DNA from: JACCTI01 sp038237435 | GTDB lineage: Bacteria; Verrucomicrobiota; Verrucomicrobiia; Chthoniobacterales; UBA10450 | Assembly (NCBI GenBank): GCA_038237435.1 | Contig: JBBRYT010000004.1 | Span: 185,746-249,745 of the forward strand | Direction: 5' to 3' | Length of the DNA stretch: 64,000 nucleotides | In this document: one piece after another, positions 25,291 to 34,653 of the stretch | Position numbering within the stretch: position 1 is the stretch's first letter | How the letters are laid out: the number at the start of each line of letters is the position of its first letter | Made by a program: the position numbers and the translations under genes | The notes under the pieces: model-generated | The model's database searches: none | Seen by the model: the letters and a program-made list of their open reading frames with translations, nothing else | Told to the model about the DNA's origin: nothing

Positions 25291-27651
25291 GTGGGACGGC
25301 GTTTGGTTTTCTTTGGCCTCGCGTTGCTGAGCGGAATTTCGTTGGCGCGCGCGCAGCTCACTGCCTCCGACGTTCAGCTCGTCATCAATCAAGCGACCAA
25401 GCGCGCGAACAAGCTGGCGCCGAACAGCGTCATCGCGGTGACCGATCGCGAAGGTTACGTGCTTGGTGTTTGGGTACCGCGCGGCGGCGAACCGACTGCT
25501 TTGGAAGTGGCAGCATCGGTTGGCAAAGCGGGGACGGCGGCGTTTCTGAGCAGCAATGCGAATGCCTTCACTAGCCGCACCGCCGGTTTCATTATTCAGC
25601 AGCACTTTCCGCCGGGCGTGAAAAACCTTCCGCCCGGTCCGCTCGTGGGTGTTGGTTTTTCTAATCTTCCATTTTCCGATGTGAATCGATTCAAGAGACC
25701 GGATTTCATTCCCAGCAGTGCATCGCCCGGAACGCTTGGTTCGCCAATTCCGCTCACCTCGCTCAACGGTATCCCCGGCGGGGTGCCTCTATATAAGAGT
25801 GGAGTGCTCGTCGGCGGCGTCGGTGTCACCGGATCCGGAACGGAATTTCCGCCGACGACTTTCATCGATGGTTATACGAAAGATGAAGACATCGCGCTCG
25901 CCGGGCAAAAAGGTTTCGCGCCTTCTTCGGCTATTCTGGCGACGAATGTTTTCATCGGCGGAATTTCGCTGCCGTATGTGCAAAGTTCTGCCGGTTCGAG
26001 TTCGGGTGCGAGCGTGACCGGAAATGCCGCGTTGCAATATCCGGTGGTCGCCTCGCCTCCGCCTTTTCCTTATCCGACAGCGACCTTTAGCGGCGTGAGC
26101 GGACAGGTTCGCCAACCGATCATGGGCGATCCGATTTCTGGAACAATCAATGGTCAGCCGCGCTTAACGAGTGCCGAAGTTGCGAGCGTGATTGCAGCGG
26201 CGGCTGATCGGGTGCGCACGACGCGCGCTGGGATTCGTCTGCCGATTGGTTCGCGCATGGAGGTTTTCATCACTGTGGTGAACAATCCCAATCTGCCTTT
26301 CGTCGGACCGACAGTCCTGGGCACGTTTCGGACGGGTGAGGCGACAATTTTTAGTTGGGACGTGGCGGTGCAAAAAGCGCGCACCGCTGTTGGTTTTTCG
26401 GATAACACACGCGCTTTCTCCACGCGGACGGTTGGTTTTCTTGCGCAAACGCATTTTCCGCCGGGGATCGATCCGGAGGGACCGGGGCCAATCTACGGAA
26501 TGCAGGAGGAGGTTTCGGGTTTTGTGCGAGCGGCTCTGCCCACTTTGGTTCCGACTGCTTCGCTGACCGGTCCGATTTTCACTCCGCCGAATCTACAATT
26601 CCCGAATGGCATGACCATTTTTCCCGGCGGTTTTCCGCTTTATCGGAATGGGGTTTTGATAGGGGCGGTTGGAATCAGTGGCGACGGCGTCGATCAGGAT
26701 GACATCGTCGGTGCGTCAGGTTCCAGTGTTTTTCTCCCGCCGATCGCGATCGAAGCGGATCGTTTTGAATTCGACGATACGCGCTTGCCTTACGCAAAAT
26801 TCCCGCGCGATCCTGTCGGCATTTCCGATCCGCCGACGCCGATTATCCTGCCGATTTTTGCGCCGCCGCCGCTGACGGCGGAACTCGCGAATATTTCCGT
26901 GCGCCTGCGCGTGGATACGGGGGAGCGATTGATGATCGGCGGTTTTATCATCACGGGCGATTTGTCGAAGCGCGTGATCGTGCGTGGTCTTGGTCCGTCG
27001 CTGGCCGCGGCGGGGATTGTTAGTCCGTTGCCCGATCCAGCGATGGAGTTGCACGACTCGTTAGGCAATAACTTTGCGCAAAATCTGAATTGGAAAGACA
27101 CGCAACAGAGCGAGTTGCTCGCGAGCGGATTGGCGCCGTCGAACGATGCGGAATCCGCCATGATAAAGACGCTGCCGCCCGGCGTTTATACCGCCACCAT
27201 GACGGGGCAGAACGCCGGAACGGGCGTCGCTTTGCTCGAAGTCTATGAAGGCGACCAGTGGTTAGGCAGTCGCATCGCGAATTTAAGCGCGCGCGGTTTT
27301 GTCGGGACTGGCGATGAAGTCATGATCGGAGGTTTCATTGTGCGTGGCAATGGGATGAGCGCGAATCTGCTCGTGCGCGCTCTCGGACCGTCGCTCGCGG
27401 CCGCTGGAATTGCGGAGCCGCTGGCCGATCCGGCGATCGAAATTCACGATGGTAACGGCGCGATTGTGGCGGCGAATGATAACTGGCGAGATACGCAGGC
27501 AGTGGAAATTCAGAGTCGCTCGCTTACACCGCCTGACGAGTTGGAATCGGCCGCAATTATTTCGGCCGGACCGGGCGTTTACACGGTGATTCTCCGAGGC
27601 AACGGTGGCGGCAGCGGCATCGCGCTGCTTGAAATCTATCGGTTGCAGTAA
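25291..27651 (+). CDS. Secreted protein with two HbpS/GlcG-like (DUF336) domains and two C-terminal repeats
   Basis: About 786 codons from a GTG at 25291 giving the leader GRRLVFFGLALLSGISLARAQ; the frame is open 15 codons further upstream (ATG 25246). Two related domains follow. One begins LTASDVQLVINQATKRANKL; the second begins LTSAEVASVIAAAADRVRTT. Each has AVTDREG- or VVNNPN-type strands, an AFSTRT/AFTSRT helix and GGFPLYRNGVLIG/GGVPLYKSGVLVG loops, as in HbpS/GlcG haem-binding proteins. The C-terminal 230 residues are two copies of a beta domain (RVIVRGLGPSLAAAGI; NLLVRALGPSLAAAGI). It is divergent from the porin. Haem or redox-cofactor binding is inferred, which would suit the cytochrome neighbourhood. 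Confidence 0.75.
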   Translation: MGRRLVFFGLALLSGISLARAQLTASDVQLVINQATKRANKLAPNSVIAVTDREGYVLGVWVPRGGEPTALEVAASVGKAGTAAFLSSNANAFTSRTAGFIIQQHFPPGVKNLPPGPLVGVGFSNLPFSDVNRFKRPDFIPSSASPGTLGSPIPLTSLNGIPGGVPLYKSGVLVGGVGVTGSGTEFPPTTFIDGYTKDEDIALAGQKGFAPSSAILATNVFIGGISLPYVQSSAGSSSGASVTGNAALQYPVVASPPPFPYPTATFSGVSGQVRQPIMGDPISGTINGQPRLTSAEVASVIAAAADRVRTTRAGIRLPIGSRMEVFITVVNNPNLPFVGPTVLGTFRTGEATIFSWDVAVQKARTAVGFSDNTRAFSTRTVGFLAQTHFPPGIDPEGPGPIYGMQEEVSGFVRAALPTLVPTASLTGPIFTPPNLQFPNGMTIFPGGFPLYRNGVLIGAVGISGDGVDQDDIVGASGSSVFLPPIAIEADRFEFDDTRLPYAKFPRDPVGISDPPTPIILPIFAPPPLTAELANISVRLRVDTGERLMIGGFIITGDLSKRVIVRGLGPSLAAAGIVSPLPDPAMELHDSLGNNFAQNLNWKDTQQSELLASGLAPSNDAESAMIKTLPPGVYTATMTGQNAGTGVALLEVYEGDQWLGSRIANLSARGFVGTGDEVMIGGFIVRGNGMSANLLVRALGPSLAAAGIAEPLADPAIEIHDGNGAIVAANDNWRDTQAVEIQSRSLTPPDELESAAIISAGPGVYTVILRGNGGGSGIALLEIYRLQ

Positions 27652-27676
27652 ACAGCGCGGCCTTTGATTGTGAACC

Positions 27677-28075
27677 ATGCGCCTCACATGCGGTTTCGTT
27701 TCACTTTGTGCTTTCACTTTGCTCGCGAGCTGCACGACTGCGCCACAGACAACGATGTTGGGCCCAGCGCGCGCAGGAATTAGAAATCCGGCCGGCGTGC
27801 GGGTTTACGGCGAGCCGCCGAAACATTTCGAGCAGATCGCCATCGTGGAAGGTCGTTCGATGGAAGAATTGCGCACGAAAGCGGCCGCAGTCGGCGCGAA
27901 TGGATTGATCGCGAGCGGGGTGGTGCGGAAGAACGGGCCGGTCATCGGCGTGGGGATTGGAACTTCCAATTATCACTTCACCCGGCACAGCGCGTACGGT
28001 TTTAACACCGAATCGACCTTCGATGTGCCGACCGGCGCAAATGTCCTGCAGGGCACGGCGATTTACGTTCCGTAA
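27677..28075 (+). CDS. Small lipoprotein of unknown function
   Basis: 132 codons. A lipoprotein signal peptide with lipobox LASC (MRLTCGFVSLCAFTLLASC) predicts membrane anchoring after cleavage at Cys19. The rest (KHFEQIAIVEGRSMEELRTKAAAVGANGLI) resembles small lipoproteins in which a helix-strand unit senses or binds an unknown ligand. The ending TFDVPTGANVLQGTAIYVP is beta-rich. No named family assigned. It is followed 3 nt later by the MFS gene on the same strand. Confidence 0.7.
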   Translation: MRLTCGFVSLCAFTLLASCTTAPQTTMLGPARAGIRNPAGVRVYGEPPKHFEQIAIVEGRSMEELRTKAAAVGANGLIASGVVRKNGPVIGVGIGTSNYHFTRHSAYGFNTESTFDVPTGANVLQGTAIYVP

Positions 28076-28078
28076 TTA

Positions 28079-29497
28079 GTGCAGAACGAGGAGCCGCACG
28101 GCGAACAGGCCGCTTACGAACGACCAGTCGTTAGGCGACCGGCCACGGCCGAAGGAGCGATTGAGCAAAAACTCCAGCGGCACGATCCCTACGCGGCCTT
28201 TCGCGTTCGAGCGTTCAGCTACTACTCGTTAGGCAATCTCATCTCCGTCATTGGCCGGCAAATGCTGGTGGTGGCGATTGAGTGGGAAATGTATCAGCGG
28301 ACGCATTCGGCCACTGCGCTTGGGTTGGTGGGATTGGCCATTGCTGCGCCGGTTGTTCTCTTGTCGTTACCTGCGGGACATTTGGCCGATCGGTTTAATC
28401 GCAAATACATCATCCTGCTTTCGCAGGCACTCAGTGCCATCTGTTCGTTAGGCCTAGCACTAATTTCCTGGCAACACCTGGCAGTTCCGCGTCTCGGTTT
28501 TTTGGTTTGGGGAAATCAAGCGCTCACTTCCATCGCCTCGGTCTTCGAACGCACGCCGACCTATCACTTCGATGATCTGTCGGTTCCGCTAATTTATTTG
28601 CTGCTTTTGGTCGCAGCCTGCGGAAGAACATTCGGTTGGGCGGCGCGCAGTTCTTATTTTCCAATCCTGGTGCCGCGCGACACTTTCGCCAACGCGGTCA
28701 CCTGGAATAGCAGTGTCTTTCAAATTGCATCGATCCTCGGTCCGGCCTTGGGCGGCTTGCTCATCGTGCGGACGAGCTTTCATTTCATCTACTCGTTAGA
28801 CGCAGTCTGCGCGATGGCGTTTTTCTTTCTCGTCCTGCCGATTCGAAATACGAGTCAGGGTCGGCGAGTGCAGGAGGGCGCGTGGAAAAGTTTGCTGAGT
28901 GGACTGCGTTTCCTCCTGAGCAGGAAGGTTATTCTCGCCACGATCACGCTCGACATGGCGGCGGTCTTTCTCGGCGGCGCGACGGCCTTGTTGCCGATTT
29001 TTGCCGATCAAATTTTGCGCTGCGGCCCGATCGGACTCGGTTGGATGCGCGCCGCGCCGGGGGTGGGTGGTCTGTTGATGGCGATCACGATTGCCTATCT
29101 TCCGCCGATGAGAAAAGCCGGGAAGACTTTACTCTGGTGCGTAGCCGGATTCGGCGCCTCGATAATTATTTTTGGTCTGTCGCGCTACCTTTGGCTTTCG
29201 CTCACAATGCTTTTTTTCACCGGAGCTTTCGACACCGTTAGTGTGGTCGTTAGGCACACCATTCTTCAATTGCTCACGCCAGATGAAATGCGCGGACGCA
29301 TTTCGGCGGTAAACAATATCTTCATCGGCACCTCAAATGAACTCGGCGCGTTGGAGTCGGGATTAACGGCCGCGGCCTTTGGTGCGGTGAAGTCGGTGGT
29401 GGGCGGGGGTATGGGGACGATTTTGGTCGTTCTCGCGGTCGGGAAAATCTGGCCCGAGACGCGCAAGATCGGCGCGTTGGATCGACATCTACGTTAG
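28079..29497 (+). CDS. Major facilitator superfamily exporter (EntS-like)
   Basis: 472 codons from a GTG at 28079, 3 nt after the lipoprotein stop. About 45 hydrophilic residues precede roughly twelve membrane spans. The motif-A-like loop LPAGHLADRFNRKYIILL follows the second or third span, as in EntS/MFS_3-type exporters. The region DEMRGRISAVNNIFIGTSNELGALESG is strongly reminiscent of the same group. Substrate unknown. The gene contains three exact or near copies of the dispersed CGTTAGGC word. Its 3' end overlaps the convergent beta-barrel gene by 4 nt. Confidence 0.9.
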   Translation: MQNEEPHGEQAAYERPVVRRPATAEGAIEQKLQRHDPYAAFRVRAFSYYSLGNLISVIGRQMLVVAIEWEMYQRTHSATALGLVGLAIAAPVVLLSLPAGHLADRFNRKYIILLSQALSAICSLGLALISWQHLAVPRLGFLVWGNQALTSIASVFERTPTYHFDDLSVPLIYLLLLVAACGRTFGWAARSSYFPILVPRDTFANAVTWNSSVFQIASILGPALGGLLIVRTSFHFIYSLDAVCAMAFFFLVLPIRNTSQGRRVQEGAWKSLLSGLRFLLSRKVILATITLDMAAVFLGGATALLPIFADQILRCGPIGLGWMRAAPGVGGLLMAITIAYLPPMRKAGKTLLWCVAGFGASIIIFGLSRYLWLSLTMLFFTGAFDTVSVVVRHTILQLLTPDEMRGRISAVNNIFIGTSNELGALESGLTAAAFGAVKSVVGGGMGTILVVLAVGKIWPETRKIGALDRHLR

Positions 29498-30426
29498 AAC
29501 GCGGCGCGGATGGCGAGAGAGCCGTAGGGCGCGCCTTCTTCGTTATGATAACGAACGTCGGCGCGGTAGAAATCGAAGGTGCGATAGGGCATATAGCCGC
29601 CTTCGATCGAGACCTTAATTTGCGGCGCGACTTTCAATTCCATACCAACGCCGGCGCGCACTTCCGTGTATGTGACCACGGCGTGATTCAAGCGCGAGTC
29701 GCCACGCTGATTTCCGAAACTATCATCAACGCGAAAGGTCGAGCCTTTGATGTCCGCGCCACCGTAGATGGTGAAGTTCCGCGTCACTTCGTAATTTAAT
29801 CGCGGCGTGGGCAGGACGGCATCGAGCAGCCACTGCGAAGCGAGCCGCCAACGAATGCCGCCTCCGGGCAAGACCGGGGTTTCGCGTTCGTAATCGAAAC
29901 TCACGCCGAAAACGAATTGCAGATCGGAACTGTAAATATAAGTGCCGCCCAAAATCATGGGCGCGTGAAAATCATTACCGTCGATATGTTTCGAACTGTA
30001 GAAGCCGGGCGTTGCTTCGAAGCGAATGAGGATCGCGTCGGATAATTTGGTATCCAGGCCGAAGACACCGGAGAGCGATTGCAGGCCGCTCGGCACTTCG
30101 AAAAGGTCCGGCGCGCCGAACCCGAAACGCTCGTAAACCGCGCCGAGACGCAGGATGCCAAATTTGATGCGCGGGGTGTAGATGAAGCGCGCGAAAAGAT
30201 AATCTTCATCGAGATCATTTACGTCGCGGAGATTCGGTAAACGTCCGCGCGAAACTTCGCCCTGACCGATGTAACCGTATTCGAAATCGGCTTCGAACGG
30301 AAAACCGTGTGTCTCTTCCGTCGCCACGTCATTCGAAGTCGGCGTTTCCACAGTGGGTCCGCCGGCGAAGAGCGCAGGACTCGTTAGGCAAAAACAAAAG
30401 AGGAAACGGTAAAGGCGATTCTTCAT
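29494..30426 (-). CDS. DUF6268-like outer-membrane beta-barrel protein
   Basis: 310 codons with a signal peptide (MKNRLYRFLFCFCLTSPALFAGG). Amphipathic strands alternate through the chain (FGILRLGAVYERFGF, LIRFEATPGFY, WLLDAVLPTPRLNYEV, VRAGVGMELKVAPQIKV), and the terminal residue of YGSLAIRAAF is Phe, as in BamA-inserted barrels. It is similar in layout and several motifs to the barrel at 33673-34572, so the two are probably paralogues. Function unknown. Confidence 0.7.
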   Translation of the reverse strand: MKNRLYRFLFCFCLTSPALFAGGPTVETPTSNDVATEETHGFPFEADFEYGYIGQGEVSRGRLPNLRDVNDLDEDYLFARFIYTPRIKFGILRLGAVYERFGFGAPDLFEVPSGLQSLSGVFGLDTKLSDAILIRFEATPGFYSSKHIDGNDFHAPMILGGTYIYSSDLQFVFGVSFDYERETPVLPGGGIRWRLASQWLLDAVLPTPRLNYEVTRNFTIYGGADIKGSTFRVDDSFGNQRGDSRLNHAVVTYTEVRAGVGMELKVAPQIKVSIEGGYMPYRTFDFYRADVRYHNEEGAPYGSLAIRAAF

Positions 30427-30459
30427 GCGAGCGTGCGAGATGGAGATGTGGGCCAGACC

Positions 30460-31365
30460 TTAGTGGCTGGAGCTATCGGAGCGCAAGGCGCGAACTGACC
30501 GGGCTACGTCTCGAATTAAGGCCGACTCGGAGCCGAGTCTTTCGACGCCGCGCAGGTCGGCCAATTCTGCGGATGACACCAGGTCGCCGCGCCAGACGAG
30601 CGTGGAAGATTTGCCGTCCACCTCCACTGGCCAGAATTGGTAAAGGGTGATCGCTGCATAGTAGCCTCCGCTCGCATAGTAAAGAACGTCGGCTGATTGC
30701 ATTCCTTTGGTGAAGGAAGCGCCGAGTGTGAGCACGCCTTTCTTATCGACGTCGAGCAGTTCCCAATATTTTTCTCCGCCGGATCCGATAACTCCGGAGA
30801 ATCGTTGGCGAATTTTTCCCTGCTGAGCGAGCATCGAATTTACCTCTTCGCCCGGCCGAATGTTTTTGCCGGTGTGGTCGTAAGACGGTTGATCGAAAAC
30901 TCCGGCTGACGAACGCGCACTCAAAATGCCCGACCAGAATTGCGCGAATGCTCCGGACTTGGCCGCTTCCTCGCGACTGATTTGCAGCTCGTTCGACTTT
31001 TTCTCAGTCGCGTCCTTCAGCCATTGCACCGCGCCGTCGCTCGGCAGGTTATTCAAACGCGAAAAACTCGAGCCGTTGGAATGCAACAGGACATGCAGAT
31101 CGGAGTGGCCTGAAGGATTGAAATTGCGAATGGCCGCTCCGACCTGCGCGGGCGAACCGGGCGTGACCCAGACCGTTTGCACCGATTGAAAACGCGAGTT
31201 GCCCAGGGCCGGTCCGCGCAGCGATTTCGCGTCGCTTTTTAGTTCGCTGAGATTAACGCTGCTGAAAACGGTGAAGCTGGCTAGTTCACCCAACGGGTCT
31301 GCCTTCAGGTCAACCGATCCTGCAATCAGCAAACCGGCAGCGATAGCAAGTAGACGGGAAGACAT
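30460..31365 (-). CDS. Secreted protein of unknown function
   Basis: 301 codons. Signal peptide MSSRLLAIAAGLLIAGSVDLKA. The mature part begins LGELASFTVFSSVNLSEL and contains GHSDLHVLLHSNGSSFSRLNN and MQSADVLYYASGGYYAAITLYQFWPVEV. Charged and polar residues dominate and no metal or catalytic motif stands out. Not recognised. It lies between a beta-barrel gene (same strand, 33 nt downstream) and the divergent ABC exporter, with a 136-nt intergenic region carrying one exact copy of the dispersed motif at 31433. Confidence 0.65.
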   Translation of the reverse strand: MSSRLLAIAAGLLIAGSVDLKADPLGELASFTVFSSVNLSELKSDAKSLRGPALGNSRFQSVQTVWVTPGSPAQVGAAIRNFNPSGHSDLHVLLHSNGSSFSRLNNLPSDGAVQWLKDATEKKSNELQISREEAAKSGAFAQFWSGILSARSSAGVFDQPSYDHTGKNIRPGEEVNSMLAQQGKIRQRFSGVIGSGGEKYWELLDVDKKGVLTLGASFTKGMQSADVLYYASGGYYAAITLYQFWPVEVDGKSSTLVWRGDLVSSAELADLRGVERLGSESALIRDVARSVRALRSDSSSH

Positions 31366-31501
31366 CCCCGCAATGTTCCGGCGTGGTTTTGCTTTGCAAG
31401 CGGCGGATGCCGAAGTCGAGCGAGTTGGATCACTCGTTAGGCAAATGCAGCTTCAGTTTGCATCGTTTCGTATGACGGCATAGTGCAACGACATTCTTGC
31501 C

Positions 31502-32452
31502 ATGAACGAGCCGGCCATTTCCATCGAGAAATTGGGCAAAGCCTACGGAAAGGTAGAGGCGGTACGGGAGCTCTCGCTCCGCATCGAGCGCGGCGCGATC
31601 TTCGGATTTCTCGGGGCGAATGGGGCGGGTAAAACTACGACCATGCGCATGCTTTGTGGACTCGTTAGGCCAACCAGCGGGCACGCCACCATCGCCGGCT
31701 ACGACGTCTGGAAAGATCGCCAGACCGTACGAACAAAATTCGGCTACGTCGCGCAGCGTTTCAGTCTTTATCGCGATCTGACGGTGGCCGAGAACATGCG
31801 TTTCTTCGCCGGGGCTTGCCGCGTTCCGCGCGGTGAGATCGATGCGCGCATCAAACGGCTGCTGACTTTGACCGACCTGGAAGGGAAACGCGACATGTCA
31901 GCGGGGAGTCTATCCGGCGGAATGCGACAACTGCTCGCTATCGCCTGCGCGCTCGTGCATGAGCCGCCGCTGCTATTTCTGGATGAGCCCACGTCGGGGC
32001 TCGACCCGGTCCATCGCCAGCAGCTGTGGAATTTGCTCTACGATTTGAGCAACGCTGGGATCACGATTTTTATCACGACCCATTACATGGATGAGGCGGA
32101 ACGCTGCACCGATGCGGGTTTCATCGACCAAGGCCGACTGCTGGCGAAGGCTGCGCCGCGTGAATTCATTTCCAGTTTCAACACCAAGCTACTCGAGATG
32201 GATGTCGAGCCGGCCATGCCAGCACTCGTTAGGCTGCGCGATCAGCCGGACGTCCTGGGCGTTTCTCTGCGGAGCGGTAGTTTGCGCATCTACGCCGCGC
32301 ATCCGGAAGAACTCGCTAGGCGTTGGCGGGAAAATTGGCCATTTCCGGATCTGCAATGGAAAGGGCAACGCTGGGTCGAACCCGACATGGAAGATGTTTT
32401 CACCGCCTACTCGCAAGGTTACACCGCGGTGCTGAAACCCTTAGCGCAATGA
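31502..32452 (+). CDS. ABC exporter ATP-binding subunit
   Basis: 316 codons. Walker A GANGAGKTT, Q-loop VAQRFSLY, signature LSGGMRQ, Walker B LLFLDEPTSGLD and the switch histidine in TTHYMDEAE are all present. The C-terminal extension matches the CcmA/YbhF class of ATPases for ABC-2 drug or polymer exporters. Its stop overlaps the ATG of the permease gene (ATGA), so the two are translated together. Confidence 0.95.
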   Translation: MNEPAISIEKLGKAYGKVEAVRELSLRIERGAIFGFLGANGAGKTTTMRMLCGLVRPTSGHATIAGYDVWKDRQTVRTKFGYVAQRFSLYRDLTVAENMRFFAGACRVPRGEIDARIKRLLTLTDLEGKRDMSAGSLSGGMRQLLAIACALVHEPPLLFLDEPTSGLDPVHRQQLWNLLYDLSNAGITIFITTHYMDEAERCTDAGFIDQGRLLAKAAPREFISSFNTKLLEMDVEPAMPALVRLRDQPDVLGVSLRSGSLRIYAAHPEELARRWRENWPFPDLQWKGQRWVEPDMEDVFTAYSQGYTAVLKPLAQ

Positions 32453-33636
32453 AATTAATTTCCTTTGAAGCGATTGCGAGCGTGGCGCGCAAGGAATTCC
32501 TGCACATCGCGCGCGATCGACGCGTGCTTATTTTGCTCATCGTTTTGCCGCCAATTTTTACCCTCGTCTTCGGGCACGCTTTTGAAGCGGGCGAAATGAC
32601 AGATGTGCCCGCGGTTTTGGTCAATGCCGATAACTCGCCGCGCGCGCAGCGTTTCATCGACAGGATCACAACTAACAAAACTTTTCGCTGGCGCTTGCAA
32701 CGGCCGGGCAGCGGCGTGAATCGCGATCTTCTGCGCCAAGGCGTGCAGGCGACTCTGGTGATTCCGAACGGTTGGAGCGAAGGCCTAACGAATGGTAAAC
32801 CGATTCCGCTGCAGCTTTATCTCGATGGAAGCGACACCAACATTGCGCCGCAACTTCTCGGCAGTGTGCAGGAAACGCTGGGCGATTTTCAATTGGCTGA
32901 GCGACAACAAATGATCGACGCGCTGCCGGATGAGGTCTTCGATCTCGCGGAAAAAATTCCAGTGGAAGTGCGGAAGCAATTTGTTTCCGCGATGGAGCCG
33001 TGGTCGATCGACAAACAACTGCTCTATAACCCGAAGGGGCGATTCATCGACTACGTTATTCCCGGCGTGATCGGTCTGATTTTGCAATTGATCACGGTCA
33101 CGCTCATGGCCTGCACGATCGCGCGCGAACGCGAGTCGGGCACCCTTTACCAATTGATGGTGACGGCCTTGCGGCGTCGCGAAATCGTTCTCGGCAAAGT
33201 CGTCCCGTATCTCACGATCTCGCTCGGGCTCATTCTCGTTATCGTGCTTCTGGCTGGCTGGCATTTTGGCGTGGAATTTCATCAGCCCGCCGTGCTGGCG
33301 TTGATCTGCGTGGTTTTTCTCCTTTGCTCGTTAGGCCTGGGACTCGTCATCTCCGCCTTCTCGCGCACGCAAACACAGGCGATCCAATTTTCGGTTTTCT
33401 TTTTGCTGCCGGTCTTTGTTCTCTCCGGGGCTTTTGCGCCCCTCGAGCAATTGCCCGCCGGCATTCGCTACATCTCGGAAATTTTTCCGCTCACGCATTT
33501 CTGCCGCGCGTTTCGGCTGGTAAATCTTTACCACGCTGCGCCGTCGTTTTATTTGCCGAGCTTGCTCATCCTCTGCGCGGGGACGCTGCTGACCTTCGGC
33601 GGCGCAGCATTTCTTTTGCGGCGAATCGAACAGTAA
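32449..33636 (+). CDS. ABC-2 type permease subunit
   Basis: 395 codons from the ATG at 32449 that overlaps the ATPase stop; the frame is open further upstream but inside the ATPase gene. An N-terminal span (VLILLIVLPPIFTLVFGHAF) and a large extracytoplasmic domain (about residues 45-180) precede five C-terminal spans. These include the ABC2_membrane_3 pattern FVLSGAFAPLEQLPAGIRYISEIFPLTHF. Forms a homodimeric or heteromeric exporter with the preceding ATPase, probably for drugs or lipids. No HlyD-type adaptor gene is adjacent. Confidence 0.93.
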   Translation: MKLISFEAIASVARKEFLHIARDRRVLILLIVLPPIFTLVFGHAFEAGEMTDVPAVLVNADNSPRAQRFIDRITTNKTFRWRLQRPGSGVNRDLLRQGVQATLVIPNGWSEGLTNGKPIPLQLYLDGSDTNIAPQLLGSVQETLGDFQLAERQQMIDALPDEVFDLAEKIPVEVRKQFVSAMEPWSIDKQLLYNPKGRFIDYVIPGVIGLILQLITVTLMACTIARERESGTLYQLMVTALRRREIVLGKVVPYLTISLGLILVIVLLAGWHFGVEFHQPAVLALICVVFLLCSLGLGLVISAFSRTQTQAIQFSVFFLLPVFVLSGAFAPLEQLPAGIRYISEIFPLTHFCRAFRLVNLYHAAPSFYLPSLLILCAGTLLTFGGAAFLLRRIEQ

Positions 33637-33672
33637 ACCGCTAACTGCTCGTTAGGCGAAATCGGCCCGCGA

Positions 33673-34572
33673 CTAGAATTCTGCTTTCAGAGACAGGCGC
33701 GCATACGGCGCCGGATCGCTTTTGAAATCCTGTTCGACGCGTTCGAAATTGAAACGCCGTTGAATGGAAACACCGCCGCCGAGAAGGAGATCGACCGTGT
33801 CGCTGATATGCCAGGTGAGGCCGGCGCCCGCGCGGTAGTCGGAATAATCGACCACAGCGTGACTCAGGCTGGCCGGGAAAACGCTGTTGTTTTCCGCGGT
33901 ACGAAATGCGCCGCCGGTGAGCTGGCCGCCGAGCCAAAGATCCAACTGCTTGTTAGGCATATAAACGATGCGCGGTTCCGGGAGCACGCCGTAGATGAGC
34001 CAGTGCTCGTCGACGTGCCAGACCAGACCGACCACGGGCAAGACAGGATATTCCGCGCGCAGGAAGGAGGCGTTGACGCCGGTGAAGAGAAAAATTTTGT
34101 GCGGTTTTAAAACCCAGGCGCGCCCGAGCGTGATCGGAATATCAAACGACTCGCTGCCGAAATTATCCTGGCCATAAAAGCCGGGCCGCACTTCCAGGAA
34201 CGCGCCGCGATCCGCGCCAACCATGTATTCGATGCTGAGCAATGCGCCGACGCTCTGTAGATAATCGGGCGTGCCGATGCTGGTGCTGCTGTAATCGAAG
34301 CGGTTGTAATTGACGCCGGCGCGGAAGTACCAATTCCCCTGAATATGAAAACGATGGGAGTATTCCGCCTCGAGTTCGAAGGCACTCTGCTTCCCGTAAT
34401 CCGTCCTACCCTGGCTAAGCTGGCTCTCGAAAACGTAGCTGCCGTCCGCCCTGAAGAGGTCGAGCGGTGTTTTTTCCGTCTGTGCATTAGCGAAGTAGTG
34501 TGACTCCGTTCCCGCCCAGGACGGCAGCGAAAAACCGAGAACGATGGCGCCGATCAGAAAACTTTTTCTCAT
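33673..34572 (-). CDS. DUF6268-like outer-membrane beta-barrel protein (second copy)
   Basis: 299 codons from the ATG at 34572, which gives a standard signal peptide (MRKSFLIGAIVLGFSLPSWA); the frame extends 12 codons upstream. Strand-rich body (FHIQGNWYFRAGVNYNRFDY, GAFLEVRPGFYGQDNF, WLIYGVLPEPRIVYM) ending YARLSLKAEF with a terminal Phe. It shares layout and motifs such as EVRPGFYGQDN versus EATPGFYSS and VDYSDYRAGAGL versus VTYTEVRAGVGM with the barrel at 29494-30426. Function unknown. It flanks the ABC exporter on the opposite strand. Confidence 0.7.
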   Translation of the reverse strand: MRKSFLIGAIVLGFSLPSWAGTESHYFANAQTEKTPLDLFRADGSYVFESQLSQGRTDYGKQSAFELEAEYSHRFHIQGNWYFRAGVNYNRFDYSSTSIGTPDYLQSVGALLSIEYMVGADRGAFLEVRPGFYGQDNFGSESFDIPITLGRAWVLKPHKIFLFTGVNASFLRAEYPVLPVVGLVWHVDEHWLIYGVLPEPRIVYMPNKQLDLWLGGQLTGGAFRTAENNSVFPASLSHAVVDYSDYRAGAGLTWHISDTVDLLLGGGVSIQRRFNFERVEQDFKSDPAPYARLSLKAEF

Positions 34573-34653
34573 CAATGCGCGCACAGTAACGAAGGGATTT
34601 GGTTTCACAAAGCGGATTTACGTGTTGAAGGGGAAACGCTAAACAAGAGCAAC

